In this document: in pieces, positions 1 through 10,854 of the stretch
Layout: the number at the start of each line of letters is the position of its first letter
How positions within the stretch are numbered: the first letter of the stretch is position 1
Assembly: GCF_006715305.1 (NCBI RefSeq)
Contig: NZ_VFMY01000001.1
Coordinates: 744,001-808,000, forward strand
Reading direction: 5' to 3'
Length of the DNA stretch: 64,000 nt
Source of the DNA: Arthrobacter sp. SLBN-100
Lineage (GTDB): Bacteria; Actinomycetota; Actinomycetes; Actinomycetales; Micrococcaceae
Made by a program: the position numbers and the translations under genes
The notes under the pieces: generated by a model
The model's database searches: none
Told to the model about the DNA's origin: nothing
The model's input: only the letters and a program-made list of their open reading frames with translations

Positions 1-1
1 G

Positions 2-670
2 GCCGATTATGACGCCGAAATTGAGACGGCGTCCCGGCTTATCAGCCAGGAAGGCGCTGCCCTGCCGCTGACCCTGATGGGGCATTCGACGGGCGGGCTG
101 ATTGCGGTTCTGTGGGCAAGCCGGCACCCCGGGGCCGTCTCGCAGCTCATCCTCAACAGCCCGTGGCTGGAAATGCATGGGAGCGCCCTGGTGCGTCGGG
201 CAGCATCCGGCATGGTGGGGCCGGTGGCGCGTTTCCGGCCGGAGGCGGTGCTGCGGCTGCCGCCGCGCGGTTTCTACTGGCGCACCATCAGCAGCGCGGC
301 GGACGGCGAATGGGCCCTTGATGACCAGTACCGCCCGCCGATGGCGTTTCCCGTCCGGGCGGGTTGGCTCAGCGCGGTGCTCGCCGGCCACGGGAAGGTA
401 GCCCGCGGCCTCAATATCGAAGTTCCCGTCCTGGTGCTGCTGTCCCGCGGAAGCGCCAACGGACTCTTCTGGTCAGAAGAAATGCGGCGGACGGATGCGG
501 TACTTGACGTCAACGTTATTGCCGCACGGGCCCTCACCCTGGGCCGCACTGTGACGGTTGAAAGGATCGACGGAGCCCTGCACGATGTGTTTCTCTCCCC
601 GGCCAACGTCCGCGCCGACGCCTATGCAAGGCTGGCGCGCTGGCTTCGGGGGTATGCCGGGCCCGCCTAA
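2..670 (+). CDS. alpha/beta hydrolase, 5' end outside the window
   Basis: The reading frame is open from the first bases of the window, so the N-terminus is missing. What remains is about 222 residues. The nucleophile elbow GHSTGG carries the presumed catalytic Ser of an alpha/beta-hydrolase fold, and a C-terminal His (in LHDVFLS) fits the catalytic triad. The arrangement resembles the serine aminopeptidase S33/lysophospholipase group of cytoplasmic hydrolases. The substrate cannot be read from sequence. The gene converges on uppS with about 45 bp between stops. Confidence 0.8.
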   Translation, partial: ADYDAEIETASRLISQEGAALPLTLMGHSTGGLIAVLWASRHPGAVSQLILNSPWLEMHGSALVRRAASGMVGPVARFRPEAVLRLPPRGFYWRTISSAADGEWALDDQYRPPMAFPVRAGWLSAVLAGHGKVARGLNIEVPVLVLLSRGSANGLFWSEEMRRTDAVLDVNVIAARALTLGRTVTVERIDGALHDVFLSPANVRADAYARLARWLRGYAGPA

Positions 671-716
671 CGGGAACCCGGCGGAAGGGAAGTTATTCCG
701 GACAGGCCTGACAGGT

Positions 717-1556
717 CTACCGGGTGGAATCCACGTCTGAGGGCTTGGCGGCATCAACGGCGCCTCCGTACCGGCGGTCCCGCCGGGCGTACTCTTCCAC
801 TGCAGCCCACAGGGTCCGTCGGTCGACGTCGGGCCACAGCGTGTCCATAAACACGAACTCGGCGTAAGCGGACTGCCAGAGCAGGAAGTTGGACAGCCGC
901 TGCTCCCCCGAGCTGCGCAGGAAAAGGTCGACGTCCGGAAGGTCCGGTTCGTCCAGGTATTTCTGGATGGTCCGCTCAGTGATGGCGCCGGGCTTCAGCC
1001 TGCCCGCTGCCACGTCGGCGGCGATGGCCGAGACCGCATCGGTGATCTCCGCGCGGCCGCCGTAATTAACGCACATGGTCAACGTACAGGTGCTGTTGCC
1101 GGCGGTGAACTGCTCGGCCTCTTCGAGTTCGCGGATCACCGAGCCCCAAAGCCGCGGCCGGCGGCCGGACCAGCGGACCCGTACACCCCATTCGTCGAGC
1201 TGGTTCCGCTGCCTGCGCAGCACATCCTTGTTAAATCCCATGAGGAAGCGCACTTCCTCCGGGGAACGCCGCCAGTTTTCGGTGGAAAAGGCGTAGACGC
1301 TGACATACTCAATACCGAGCTCGATGGCCCCGGCCATAACGTCCAGGAGTGCGGGCTCCCCGGCTTTATGCCCTTCGATCCTCGGCAATCCACGCTGGTT
1401 GGCCCAGCGGCCATTTCCGTCCATCACGATAGCCACGTGGCGTGGAATGAACTCCGCTGGAATGGACGGCGCCACAGCCCCCGAGGGGTGCGGGTAGGGG
1501 GCGGCCACGGGGTGCGTCCGCTGAGGGGATGTGTTCTTCTTTTTTCCCAAGGCCAC
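717..1556 (-). CDS. uppS: isoprenyl transferase (undecaprenyl/decaprenyl diphosphate synthase, cis-prenyltransferase)
   Basis: The protein has 279 residues. It condenses isopentenyl diphosphate units onto an allylic primer in cis to make the lipid carrier for peptidoglycan and arabinogalactan-type polymers. The cis-prenyltransferase signature VMDGNGRW lies at residues 44-51 with the catalytic Asp46. The C-terminal signature [13 protein letters not shown] is also present. A proline-rich stretch of about 35 residues precedes the catalytic domain. The GTG start at 1556 lies 2 bp after the recO stop, so translation is probably coupled to recO. Actinobacteria often have two such enzymes; chain length cannot be assigned here. 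Confidence 0.93.
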   Translation of the reverse strand: MALGKKKNTSPQRTHPVAAPYPHPSGAVAPSIPAEFIPRHVAIVMDGNGRWANQRGLPRIEGHKAGEPALLDVMAGAIELGIEYVSVYAFSTENWRRSPEEVRFLMGFNKDVLRRQRNQLDEWGVRVRWSGRRPRLWGSVIRELEEAEQFTAGNSTCTLTMCVNYGGRAEITDAVSAIAADVAAGRLKPGAITERTIQKYLDEPDLPDVDLFLRSSGEQRLSNFLLWQSAYAEFVFMDTLWPDVDRRTLWAAVEEYARRDRRYGGAVDAAKPSDVDSTR

Positions 1557-1558
1557 TG

Positions 1559-2311
1559 TCAGCTGCGCTCCACATGTTTGAGGGACTTCAGTACGCGTTC
1601 AAGATGCCATTGCAGGTAAGCGGCCACCAGGCCGCCGGCTTCCTTGCGGTGCACGGGCAGCGAGGCGTCCGCCGTTGCCCAGTCCCCGGTCAGCAGCGCG
1701 GCCAGCAACCTCACTGTTTCCGCCGCCGGCGCCGGCGAGCCCGGCGGCCTGCACCCGGCGCACACCATCCCGCCAAGGGGCGCGGAGAAGGCGTTGTGCG
1801 GGCCGGGCAGTCCGCAGCGGGCACAATCCGTGAAGCTCGGAGCCCAGCCCCCGGTGGCGAGTGCCCGCAGCAGGTAGGAGTCCAGGATCAGCCCCGCGGC
1901 GTGTTCGTCCCGGCTAAGCGAAGCAAGCGCCCCGACCAGCAGGTTGTACTGCGCGGTTCCCGACTCGCCGTCAACGTCGGTGAGTTTCTCGGCCGTTTCC
2001 GTCATAGCGGCGGCAACGGTGTACCGGCCGTAGTCCGCGGCGATGCTTCCGCCGTAGGCCCCTTTGGCCACTGCCTGGGTGACGATGTCCAAGGTCTTCC
2101 CGGACACAAGCTGCAGGTCCGCCACCATAAAGGGCTCAAGGCGGGCACCGAACCGGCTGCTGGTCCGCCGGACGCCCTTGGCGACAGCCCGGACCTGGCC
2201 GTGGTGCTTGGTCAGGAGCGTGATGATGCGGTCCGCTTCACCCAGTTTGTGGGTACGGAGGACGACGGCGTCGTCCCGGTACGCCCGGGAGGCGAAAGAG
2301 TGTTGGACCAC
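1559..2311 (-). CDS. recO: DNA repair protein RecO
   Basis: A 250-residue protein of the usual RecO length. RecO loads RecA onto SSB-coated single-stranded DNA in the RecFOR pathway. The N-terminal OB-fold part reads [22 protein letters not shown] zinc-finger segment [11 protein letters not shown]...VCAGC follows around residues 150-185, as in Gram-positive and actinobacterial RecO. The GTG start at 2311 is preceded by a purine-rich SD. It lies upstream of uppS in the same direction, a common actinobacterial pair. Confidence 0.92.
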   Translation of the reverse strand: MVQHSFASRAYRDDAVVLRTHKLGEADRIITLLTKHHGQVRAVAKGVRRTSSRFGARLEPFMVADLQLVSGKTLDIVTQAVAKGAYGGSIAADYGRYTVAAAMTETAEKLTDVDGESGTAQYNLLVGALASLSRDEHAAGLILDSYLLRALATGGWAPSFTDCARCGLPGPHNAFSAPLGGMVCAGCRPPGSPAPAAETVRLLAALLTGDWATADASLPVHRKEAGGLVAAYLQWHLERVLKSLKHVERS

Positions 2312-2381
2312 GCCTTATCTTCCCATTTCTTTGCGGTCACGCCTCGCCCGGTGCGAGGGAGCCGGAACCGGAGCGGCCGCG

Positions 2382-2418
2382 CCGTTGTGCCGCCCGGGCC
2401 CTCCCGGCGGCACAACGG
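2382..2418 (-). terminator. hairpin downstream of leuA
   Basis: A perfect 13-bp stem (CCGTTGTGCCGCC / GGCGGCACAACGG) with an 11-nt loop lies directly after the leuA stop and before recO. There is no U tract, so it would be an I-shaped terminator of the kind often seen in actinobacteria. It separates leuA from recO-uppS. Confidence 0.7.
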
Positions 2419-2424
2419 TGCGCA

Positions 2425-4338
<1,914 letters not shown>

Positions 4339-4415
4339 CTACCGTCCGTTACGTCCATCATGCAGACGCCGCCCGGTACTCCGCTGGCCGCGGCTCTTCA
4401 TCAAAAGGAGCTTCC

Positions 4416-6368
4416 GTGCCCATTTCGGGGATCGACCTGTCCACCTTTGATAACACCGTCCGGCCGCAGGATGACCTCTACCAGCACGTGAACGGGGCGT
4501 GGCTGAAGGCCACCGAGATTCCCGATGACCGGCCCCTCGAAGGGACTTTCACGGCGCTCCGCGACGGCTCAGAAATCGCTGTCCGCGACATCATCGAGGA
4601 GGCGGCAGCGAAGGGCGCGGCTGCCAGCGGCATCGAGCAGAAGGTCGGGGACCTCTACAACAGCTTCATGGACGAAGCTGCCGTTGAAGCCAGGGGCATG
4701 GAACCGATCCGCCAGCGGCTCGCGGAGGTGTTTGCCACCACCTCCGTGGCAGACCTGGTCTCCCTGGCGGGCCGGTTGTTCCGCGCCGATGTCGGCGGGC
4801 TCTTCTACATCTACCCGGCGCCGGACGCCGGCAATCCCGACCGGGTCCTCCTGTATGTGGGCCAGGGCGGCCTCGGACTGCCCGACGAGTCCTACTACCG
4901 GGAAGAAAAGTTCGCGCCAATGGTGACCGCGTACGAGGCACATGTAAAGACCCTGTTCGAACTGGCAGGTGTTAGGGAAGCGGGGGCCGCCGCCGGGCGG
5001 GTAGTGGCGCTGGAAACCAAACTCGCCGGCCACCACTGGGACAACGTCACGCTGCGGGACCCGCAAAAGACTTACAACCTGAAGACGGCGGACGAGGCGT
5101 CCGCCATGTTCCCGCTGCTCTCCAGGTGGTTCGCAGCCGCCGGTATCGACGAGGCCAAACGGCAGGAGATCGTGGTGAGCACCCCGCCGTTCTTCGACGG
5201 AGCGGCGGCCCTTGTCGAGTCCGAGCCTCTTGCTCATTGGCAGGAATGGCTCGCCATGCGGGTGGTCAGTGCCGCCGCGCCCTACCTGTCCTCGGCCTTC
5301 GTCGACGCCAATTTTGCGTTCTACGGCACCACCATCAGCGGCACGCCGCGGAACAAGGACCGCTGGAAACGCGGTGTGGGTGTGGTGGAGGGTGCCCTCG
5401 GCGAAGCCGTGGGACAGATCTACGTGGCCCGGCATTTCCCGGAAACCCACAAGGCACGCATGCAAACGCTCGTTGCCAACCTCATTGAGGCCTACCGGCA
5501 GAGCATCACCGCGGTGGGCTGGATGGGTGAGGCCACCAAAGCCGAGGCGCTGCGGAAACTGGAGGGGTTCCGGGCGAAGATCGGCTACCCGGAGAAGTGG
5601 ATTGATTACTCCGCTGTGGAGATCGACCCCGCTGACCTCCTGGGCAATGTGGAGCGCGCCCATAATGCCGACGTCGACCGGCACCTGGACGAGGTAGGCA
5701 AGCCCGTGGACCGCAACAAGTGGCTGATGACCCCGCAGACCGTCAACGCCTATTACCATCCGATGATGAACGAGATTGTCTTCCCGGCGGCGATCCTGCA
5801 GCCGCCGTTCTTCACCGCCGACGCCGACGATGCCGTGAACTACGGCGGAATCGGGGCGGTCATCGGACACGAAATAGGCCACGGCTTCGACGACCAAGGG
5901 TCCCAGTTCGACGGCGGCGGCGCCCTGCGGAACTGGTGGACTGACGAGGACCGGAAGGCCTTTGAACAGCTCACGGCGAAACTGGTGGCGCAGTACGATG
6001 CGCTTTCCCCCTATGCCGCGCCCGGACATAACGTCAACGGCCGGCTTACCCTCGGCGAAAACATCGGCGACCTTGCCGGCCTGGCCATCGCCTACAAGGC
6101 CTACCTGATCAGCCTCGACGGCAAGGAACCCGAGGTCCTGGACGGCCTCACCGGCCACCAGCGCTTTTTTGCTTCCTGGGCCGCCGGCTGGCGTCAGGTG
6201 ATCCGGGGCGAGGAAGCGATCCGCCGGCTGGCAACGGACCCGCACTCCCCCAATGAATTCCGTACCAACGCCATTGCCAAGAACCTCGACGCCTTCCAGG
6301 AAGCCTTCAGCGTCACTGAGCAGGACGGCATGTGGATGGCTCCCGGGGAGCGCGTCAGCATCTGGTAG
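4416..6368 (+). CDS. M13-family zinc metalloendopeptidase (neprilysin/PepO-like)
   Basis: A 650-residue peptidase of normal family length. The zinc site is HEIGH (His485, Glu486, His489) with the third ligand in ENIGD (Glu548), and NAYYHP plus the C-terminal W close the M13 fold. There is no signal peptide or transmembrane segment, so unlike eukaryotic neprilysins it should be cytoplasmic, as for other actinobacterial PepO-like proteins. It likely trims oligopeptides. An SD (AAAAGGAGC) precedes ATG 4416. It is divergent from leuA and ends at a strong terminator. Confidence 0.93.
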   Translation: MPISGIDLSTFDNTVRPQDDLYQHVNGAWLKATEIPDDRPLEGTFTALRDGSEIAVRDIIEEAAAKGAAASGIEQKVGDLYNSFMDEAAVEARGMEPIRQRLAEVFATTSVADLVSLAGRLFRADVGGLFYIYPAPDAGNPDRVLLYVGQGGLGLPDESYYREEKFAPMVTAYEAHVKTLFELAGVREAGAAAGRVVALETKLAGHHWDNVTLRDPQKTYNLKTADEASAMFPLLSRWFAAAGIDEAKRQEIVVSTPPFFDGAAALVESEPLAHWQEWLAMRVVSAAAPYLSSAFVDANFAFYGTTISGTPRNKDRWKRGVGVVEGALGEAVGQIYVARHFPETHKARMQTLVANLIEAYRQSITAVGWMGEATKAEALRKLEGFRAKIGYPEKWIDYSAVEIDPADLLGNVERAHNADVDRHLDEVGKPVDRNKWLMTPQTVNAYYHPMMNEIVFPAAILQPPFFTADADDAVNYGGIGAVIGHEIGHGFDDQGSQFDGGGALRNWWTDEDRKAFEQLTAKLVAQYDALSPYAAPGHNVNGRLTLGENIGDLAGLAIAYKAYLISLDGKEPEVLDGLTGHQRFFASWAAGWRQVIRGEEAIRRLATDPHSPNEFRTNAIAKNLDAFQEAFSVTEQDGMWMAPGERVSIW

Positions 6369-6374
6369 CAGCCA

Positions 6375-6410
6375 AAAAATCGGGGCCTGCTATCGCGGGC
6401 CCCGATTTTT
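6375..6410. terminator. bidirectional intrinsic terminator
   Basis: A perfect 13-bp stem (AAAAATCGGGGCC / GGCCCCGATTTTT) with a 10-nt loop, with A and T runs built into the stem ends. It lies between the convergent M13 peptidase and LCP genes and can terminate both strands. Confidence 0.9.
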
Positions 6411-6445
6411 AGTGCTGGTATTTCCAGGCCTGGGCCCAGTCCCTG

Positions 6446-8014
6446 CTAGTTGTTGACGATAAGCATCGGGTTGGCCTGCTGGCAGAGTGTGTCCCCGGCT
6501 GTCTGGTTGACGATATTCTCCGGCAGCGCAACGTCCGCGCCGTAGGTGGTGCCGGAGGTGAAGTCGGTGCCGAGGTACACCTGGACGCCGGATACGGCCG
6601 GTGCGGGCAGGATTTGGGCTGCGGGTATCCCCAGCTGCGCGGCGACGTCGGCAGCTACGTCCTCGAAGCCCGTCCCGTAGTAGACCACGGACTGGGCCAC
6701 CGCGACTGCTTCGAACCGTCCGGTCTGGGTGAAACCGCCGGCGATCAAGGCCTGCACGATCTCCTGCGACCGGCCGGGAAGGCCGGTTCCGTTGGCCACG
6801 GTGACGGGCTGGAGCGCCTTGTCATAGGCCGGGAGCGGGGCGGCCGTCTCCGTCGGGGCTGCTGTGGGCGTCTCGCTGGGTGCGGCTGTGGTGGGCGCCG
6901 TCGGGTCGGTCAGGTCGATGTCTTGTTGCAGGGCGGAGAACAGCTGGGAACCGGCCGGTTCGGCGATCTGCAGCCTGTTGGGATCCACGAGCGCCGGCGT
7001 GGTGGGAACCGCCACGAACGCGACTTTGCTGATATCGATGTCTTTAAGCCGGTTGCCGATGGTCAGCAGCGTGGGCACTGAAGCCAGGCCCTCGTCCACG
7101 GTCAGGTTCTGGGTCACAACGTCGGCGATCTTCAGCATCTTGCCGGGATCGGACAGCGTGCCTTCGTCCTTGATTTTCCGGGTGAGCGAGGAAAGGAATC
7201 CCTGCTGGGCCTTGATGCGTCCCAGGTCACCGCCGTCGGCAAATGCATGGCGGGTGCGGAGGAAGGCCAGGGCCATCTCACCTTGCACCGCGGAGGTTCC
7301 CCCGGGCAGCCGCAGCCGCGAATCGGGATCGTATACGGGGTCACTGATGCAGACGTCCACGCCTCCCACGGCGTTGGAAAGTTCCTTCACCGCGTTGAAG
7401 TCCGCCATCATGAAGTGGTCCACTTTCAAGCCGGTCAACTTGTTAACGGTGTCCACGGCGCAGCCGATACCCGCCTCGCCCATGGCCTCATTGATCATCA
7501 CACCCCTGCGGGCCGCATAGGTCTCGTTGGTCTTCTCGTCCTTGCACTCCGGGATGTCGACCAGCAGGTCGCGCGGAAAGCTGATCACGCTGACGCGCTT
7601 GTTGTCCTCGGAAATGTCCATCAGCATCATGACGTCGGACTTGCCGTAGCCGTTCGAATCATCCGAGGTACCGTAGCCGCCGTTCAGGCCGTCACGGGTG
7701 TCCGAACCCAGGATCAGGATCTGCATCCGCCCCGTCGAGTCGTTCACCGCAGCGTCCGTATTTCCGCCGCCCGCATTCAGCGGCGCCTTGGAGATGTTGC
7801 TTTGCAGCCGGACGAACCAGAATCCGGCGAACGCAAGGGCGCCGATCATCGCCAGCGACAGGATGCCGGTGACGATCTTCAACCACACCGGCATCCCCCG
7901 TTCGGGCCCCAGGTGGCGCGCGGCTCCAACGGTGCCAACTTCCGCGTGCCTGGACCTCGGTCCCCCGGCTGACACGTCAGCTCCGTTTTCGCGCTTTTCG
8001 CGGCCTCGCCCCAC
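6446..8014 (-). CDS. LCP family (LytR-CpsA-Psr) cell-wall polymer ligase with LytR C-terminal domain
   Basis: 522 residues from GTG 8014, with SD GAGGAAGG 8 nt upstream. A cytoplasmic N-terminus of about 40 residues is followed by one membrane segment (VTGILSLAMIGALAFAGFWFV). The extracellular LCP domain follows, with ILGSDTRDG, SFPRDLLVDIP and LAFLRTRHAFADGGDLGRIKAQQ holding the conserved Asp/Arg residues that bind lipid pyrophosphate. A Thr/Ala/Pro linker and a LytR_C domain end the protein. LCP enzymes transfer teichoic acid or arabinogalactan-type glycopolymers from lipid carriers to peptidoglycan. It stands alone between two unrelated units. Confidence 0.9.
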   Translation of the reverse strand: MGRGREKRENGADVSAGGPRSRHAEVGTVGAARHLGPERGMPVWLKIVTGILSLAMIGALAFAGFWFVRLQSNISKAPLNAGGGNTDAAVNDSTGRMQILILGSDTRDGLNGGYGTSDDSNGYGKSDVMMLMDISEDNKRVSVISFPRDLLVDIPECKDEKTNETYAARRGVMINEAMGEAGIGCAVDTVNKLTGLKVDHFMMADFNAVKELSNAVGGVDVCISDPVYDPDSRLRLPGGTSAVQGEMALAFLRTRHAFADGGDLGRIKAQQGFLSSLTRKIKDEGTLSDPGKMLKIADVVTQNLTVDEGLASVPTLLTIGNRLKDIDISKVAFVAVPTTPALVDPNRLQIAEPAGSQLFSALQQDIDLTDPTAPTTAAPSETPTAAPTETAAPLPAYDKALQPVTVANGTGLPGRSQEIVQALIAGGFTQTGRFEAVAVAQSVVYYGTGFEDVAADVAAQLGIPAAQILPAPAVSGVQVYLGTDFTSGTTYGADVALPENIVNQTAGDTLCQQANPMLIVNN

Positions 8015-8109
8015 GTAAGGAACCTTCCTCTAGATTCTGAATCCGGTCCATTTTAGTGGTCCAGTCTGGGAAATTGCCGGGCGGCCAGGGCCGGCACCGG
8101 TTGCAGGGC

Positions 8110-9069
8110 TCAGAAGCCCAGCTTGACCAGCTGCTTCGGGTCCCGCTGCCAGTCCTTGGCGACCTTTACATGCAGGTCGAGGTAGACGCGCGTTCCCAGG
8201 AGCGCTTCGATTCCCTTGCGTGCATTGGTGCCTACTTCGCGCAGCCGGCTGCCGCCCTTGCCAATGATGATGGCCTTCTGCGACGGGCGCTCCACATAGA
8301 GGTTCACCCGGACGTCCAGGAGGGGATTGTCGTCCGGGCGGTCCTCCCGGGGGACGATCTCTTCCACCACTACAGCGAGGGAATGCGGCAGTTCGTCGCG
8401 GACGCCTTCCAGCGCCGCTTCCCGGATGAGCTCGGCTACCATTACGGCCTCCGGTTCGTCGGTCAGCTCCCCGTCCGGGTACAGCGGGGGCGACGGCGGC
8501 ATGTGGCTGATCAGCACGTCGGCGACCGTTTCCACCTGGAAGCCGTCGCTGGCGGACACTGGAACGATATCCTTCCAGCCTTCCTCCCCCAGCACTTCGC
8601 GCCCGAGCGCGGCGACTGCCAGGAGCTGCTCGGTGAGGGCCTGCCTGTCGACCAGGTCCGCTTTGGTGACGATGGCGATAATGGGCTTGCGGCCAACGGC
8701 CGCGAGCTGGGCCGCGATGTACCTGTCGCCCGGGCCGATCTTTTCGTTCGCGGGCAGGCAGAAGCCGATGGCGTCCACCTCCGCCAAGGTGTCCGCCACA
8801 AGGTCGTTCAGGCGCTTGCCAAGCAGGGTGCGGGGACGGTGCAGGCCCGGTGTGTCCACCAGGATCAACTGCGCGTCCTCCCGGTGGACAATTCCGCGGA
8901 TGGTGTGGCGGGTGGTTTGCGGCTTGGCGGAAGTGATGGCCACTTTCTTGCCCACCAGCGCGTTGGTCAGCGTGGACTTGCCGGCGTTGGGACGGCCCAC
9001 CAGGACCGAAAACCCTGCATGGAAGCCACCGAAATCCTCTTCGCCGACGGCCTTATTTTTCTTGCTCAC
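8110..9069 (-). CDS. era: GTPase Era
   Basis: 319 residues from GTG 9069 (SD GGGAG 6 nt upstream). The frame is open to 9117, but that start would lie deep inside the preceding gene. Era is an essential GTPase that binds the 3' end of 16S rRNA in 30S assembly. G1 GRPNAGKS (residues 25-32), G2 around PQTTRHTIRG, G3 DTPGLH and G4 TKAD are all present. The C-terminal KH domain contains the IGKGGSRLREVG loop. The start overlaps the upstream CNNM/CBS gene by 17 nt, so the two are translationally coupled. Confidence 0.95.
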   Translation of the reverse strand: MSKKNKAVGEEDFGGFHAGFSVLVGRPNAGKSTLTNALVGKKVAITSAKPQTTRHTIRGIVHREDAQLILVDTPGLHRPRTLLGKRLNDLVADTLAEVDAIGFCLPANEKIGPGDRYIAAQLAAVGRKPIIAIVTKADLVDRQALTEQLLAVAALGREVLGEEGWKDIVPVSASDGFQVETVADVLISHMPPSPPLYPDGELTDEPEAVMVAELIREAALEGVRDELPHSLAVVVEEIVPREDRPDDNPLLDVRVNLYVERPSQKAIIIGKGGSRLREVGTNARKGIEALLGTRVYLDLHVKVAKDWQRDPKQLVKLGF

Positions 9070-10384
9070 GTGGAACTCCCTGCTGGGTTGCTTCCGCCTC
9101 TTGGAAGAGGTCTTCAAGGTCAGTGTCTACTTTTGGAACGGGCGCCGCAATGATGTGGCTGACGCGGTTACGGCGTCCTTCGAGCCTGTCGGCCCGCAGC
9201 GACACCCCGTCCACTTCCACGTGGCTGCCGACGATGGGCACGCGGCCCAGCGCTTTGGCGAGCAGGCCGCCCACGGTGTCCACTTCGTCGTCGTCGAGCT
9301 CGATGTCAAAAAGCTCGCCGAGGTCATCGATGCTCATCCGGGCGCTGACGCGGTAGGAGCCATCCCCAAGCTCCACAGCCTCGGCACTTTCGGTGTCGTA
9401 CTCGTCCACGATTTCGCCCACAATTTCCTCAATCAGGTCCTCAAGGGTGACGAGGCCGGCGGTGCCGCCGTACTCATCGATCACGATGGCCACGTGCGTG
9501 GATTCTTTTTGCAGCTCCCGCAGCAGGTCGCTGACCGGCTTCGACTCGGGGACGTACCGGACTTCCCGGACCAGGGAATCCACCAGGGGCGGTTCCTCGC
9601 CGGGTGCCAGCTCGTGGAGGACTGCCGCTACGTCCTTGAGGTACACGATGCCCAGGATGTGGTCCGTATCTTCGCCGATGACGGGAATCCTGGAATATCC
9701 CGAACGGAGGAAGAGCGACATGGCCCGGCGGAGGCTGGAGCCGGCTTCGATGCTGAGGATGTCTGTCCGGGGCACCATGACGGCCCGGACCAGGGTGTCG
9801 CCGAAGTCGAAGACGGACTGGATCATCTCAGCCTCGGTGTCCTCGATCATGTCGGATTCGCTGGCCCGGTCCACCAGTTCGCGGAATTCCTGCTCACTGA
9901 AGAAAGCCTCATCGCCGCTGGGTGCGCCGGGGGCAGCTGCGCTTCCCAAGGCCACGAGCCAGCCCGGGATGGGTCCCAGGACCCAGGTGAGGAAGCGGAT
10001 CATCGGCGCGGTGAAGCGCACCACGGCAGCTGAGTGGAGCCTGCCGAGCTGGCGCGGCGAAACACCGACAATAACGAACCCCAGCAGGGCCATGATGCCT
10101 GTGGCAGCCAGTCCTGCTAACCAGATGTTGTCCAGCAGGCTGTAGAGCAGGACGGCGACGGCAACCGCGGAGGCCATCTCGAACCAGATGCGCCAGAACC
10201 GCAGGGCCCGGATATGGGCGACGGGCTGGGCCAGGATCCGCCGCATGGCGGTGCCGCGGCTCTTCAGGAGTGCTTCCTCGGCGTCGTGGCGCGGGAGGAA
10301 ATTGAAGGCGGCCTCAGCCGCGGTCAGTACTGCCGCGATACCGAGGAAAGCCAGGGCCATCGCGACGAGGAGCAAAGGGGTCAC
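9053..10384 (-). CDS. hemolysin/CorC family membrane protein (CNNM domain, CBS pair, CorC_HlyC domain)
   Basis: 443 residues. The N-terminal CNNM domain has about four hydrophobic segments (LLLVAMALAFLGIAAVLTA and others to about residue 150). A CBS-domain pair follows from MVPRTDILSIEAG to about residue 330. The C-terminal CorC_HlyC domain contains RVPIVGSHVEVDG. Family members are membrane proteins linked to Mg2+ or Co2+ efflux; the hemolysin name is historical. It lies in the coupled run phoH-ybeY-CNNM-era, overlapping ybeY by 4 nt at its start and era by 17 nt at its end. The ion is not predictable. Confidence 0.88.
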   Translation of the reverse strand: MTPLLLVAMALAFLGIAAVLTAAEAAFNFLPRHDAEEALLKSRGTAMRRILAQPVAHIRALRFWRIWFEMASAVAVAVLLYSLLDNIWLAGLAATGIMALLGFVIVGVSPRQLGRLHSAAVVRFTAPMIRFLTWVLGPIPGWLVALGSAAAPGAPSGDEAFFSEQEFRELVDRASESDMIEDTEAEMIQSVFDFGDTLVRAVMVPRTDILSIEAGSSLRRAMSLFLRSGYSRIPVIGEDTDHILGIVYLKDVAAVLHELAPGEEPPLVDSLVREVRYVPESKPVSDLLRELQKESTHVAIVIDEYGGTAGLVTLEDLIEEIVGEIVDEYDTESAEAVELGDGSYRVSARMSIDDLGELFDIELDDDEVDTVGGLLAKALGRVPIVGSHVEVDGVSLRADRLEGRRNRVSHIIAAPVPKVDTDLEDLFQEAEATQQGVPREQEK

Positions 10385-10854
10385 TGGGTAGTCTCGGCGG
10401 GCGCTTCTTTGCCGGTGAAGCCGGAAAGGAGTTCGCGCTGGAGCCCGAACATCTCGGCCTTCTCCTCAGGCTCGGCGTGGTCATAACCCAGCAGGTGCAG
10501 GATGCCGTGCGTGGTCAGCAGCAGCATCTCGTCCTGCAGCGAGTGGCCGGCGTTCTTCGCCTGGACCTTGGCCACCTGCGGGCATACGGCGATATCCCCG
10601 AGCATGCCTTGGGGTGTGGGCCGGTCAGGAGTGCCCGGGGTCAGTTCGTCCATGGGCACTGACAGGACGTCGGTGGCGCCGGGCTCGTCCATCAGCTCGA
10701 TGTGGAGCTTCTCCATGGCCGGCTCGTCCACGAGGAGGATGGACAGTTCGGCCTGCGGATGAATGTACAGCTGCTCAAAGATGTACCTGGACAAGGCAAC
10801 AAGTTCCGATTCATCCACCTGGAGCCCGGACTCGTTGTTCACCTCGATGCTCAC
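10381..10854 (-). CDS. ybeY: endoribonuclease YbeY (16S rRNA maturation)
   Basis: 157 residues, normal family length. The metal-binding motif HGILHLLGYDH supplies the three zinc-coordinating His residues of this single-strand-specific endoribonuclease, which acts in 16S rRNA 3' maturation and ribosome quality control. The start overlaps the phoH stop by 4 nt and the stop overlaps the next gene by 4 nt (ATGA-type coupling). Its neighbours Era and PhoH fit an RNA/ribosome maturation unit. Confidence 0.95.
   Translation of the reverse strand: MSIEVNNESGLQVDESELVALSRYIFEQLYIHPQAELSILLVDEPAMEKLHIELMDEPGATDVLSVPMDELTPGTPDRPTPQGMLGDIAVCPQVAKVQAKNAGHSLQDEMLLLTTHGILHLLGYDHAEPEEKAEMFGLQRELLSGFTGKEAPAETTQ

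Noticed and set aside
4569..6245. 558-codon minus-strand frame over the M13 peptidase gene
   Set aside because: GC-rich shadow frame; the plus strand has all peptidase motifs and an SD.
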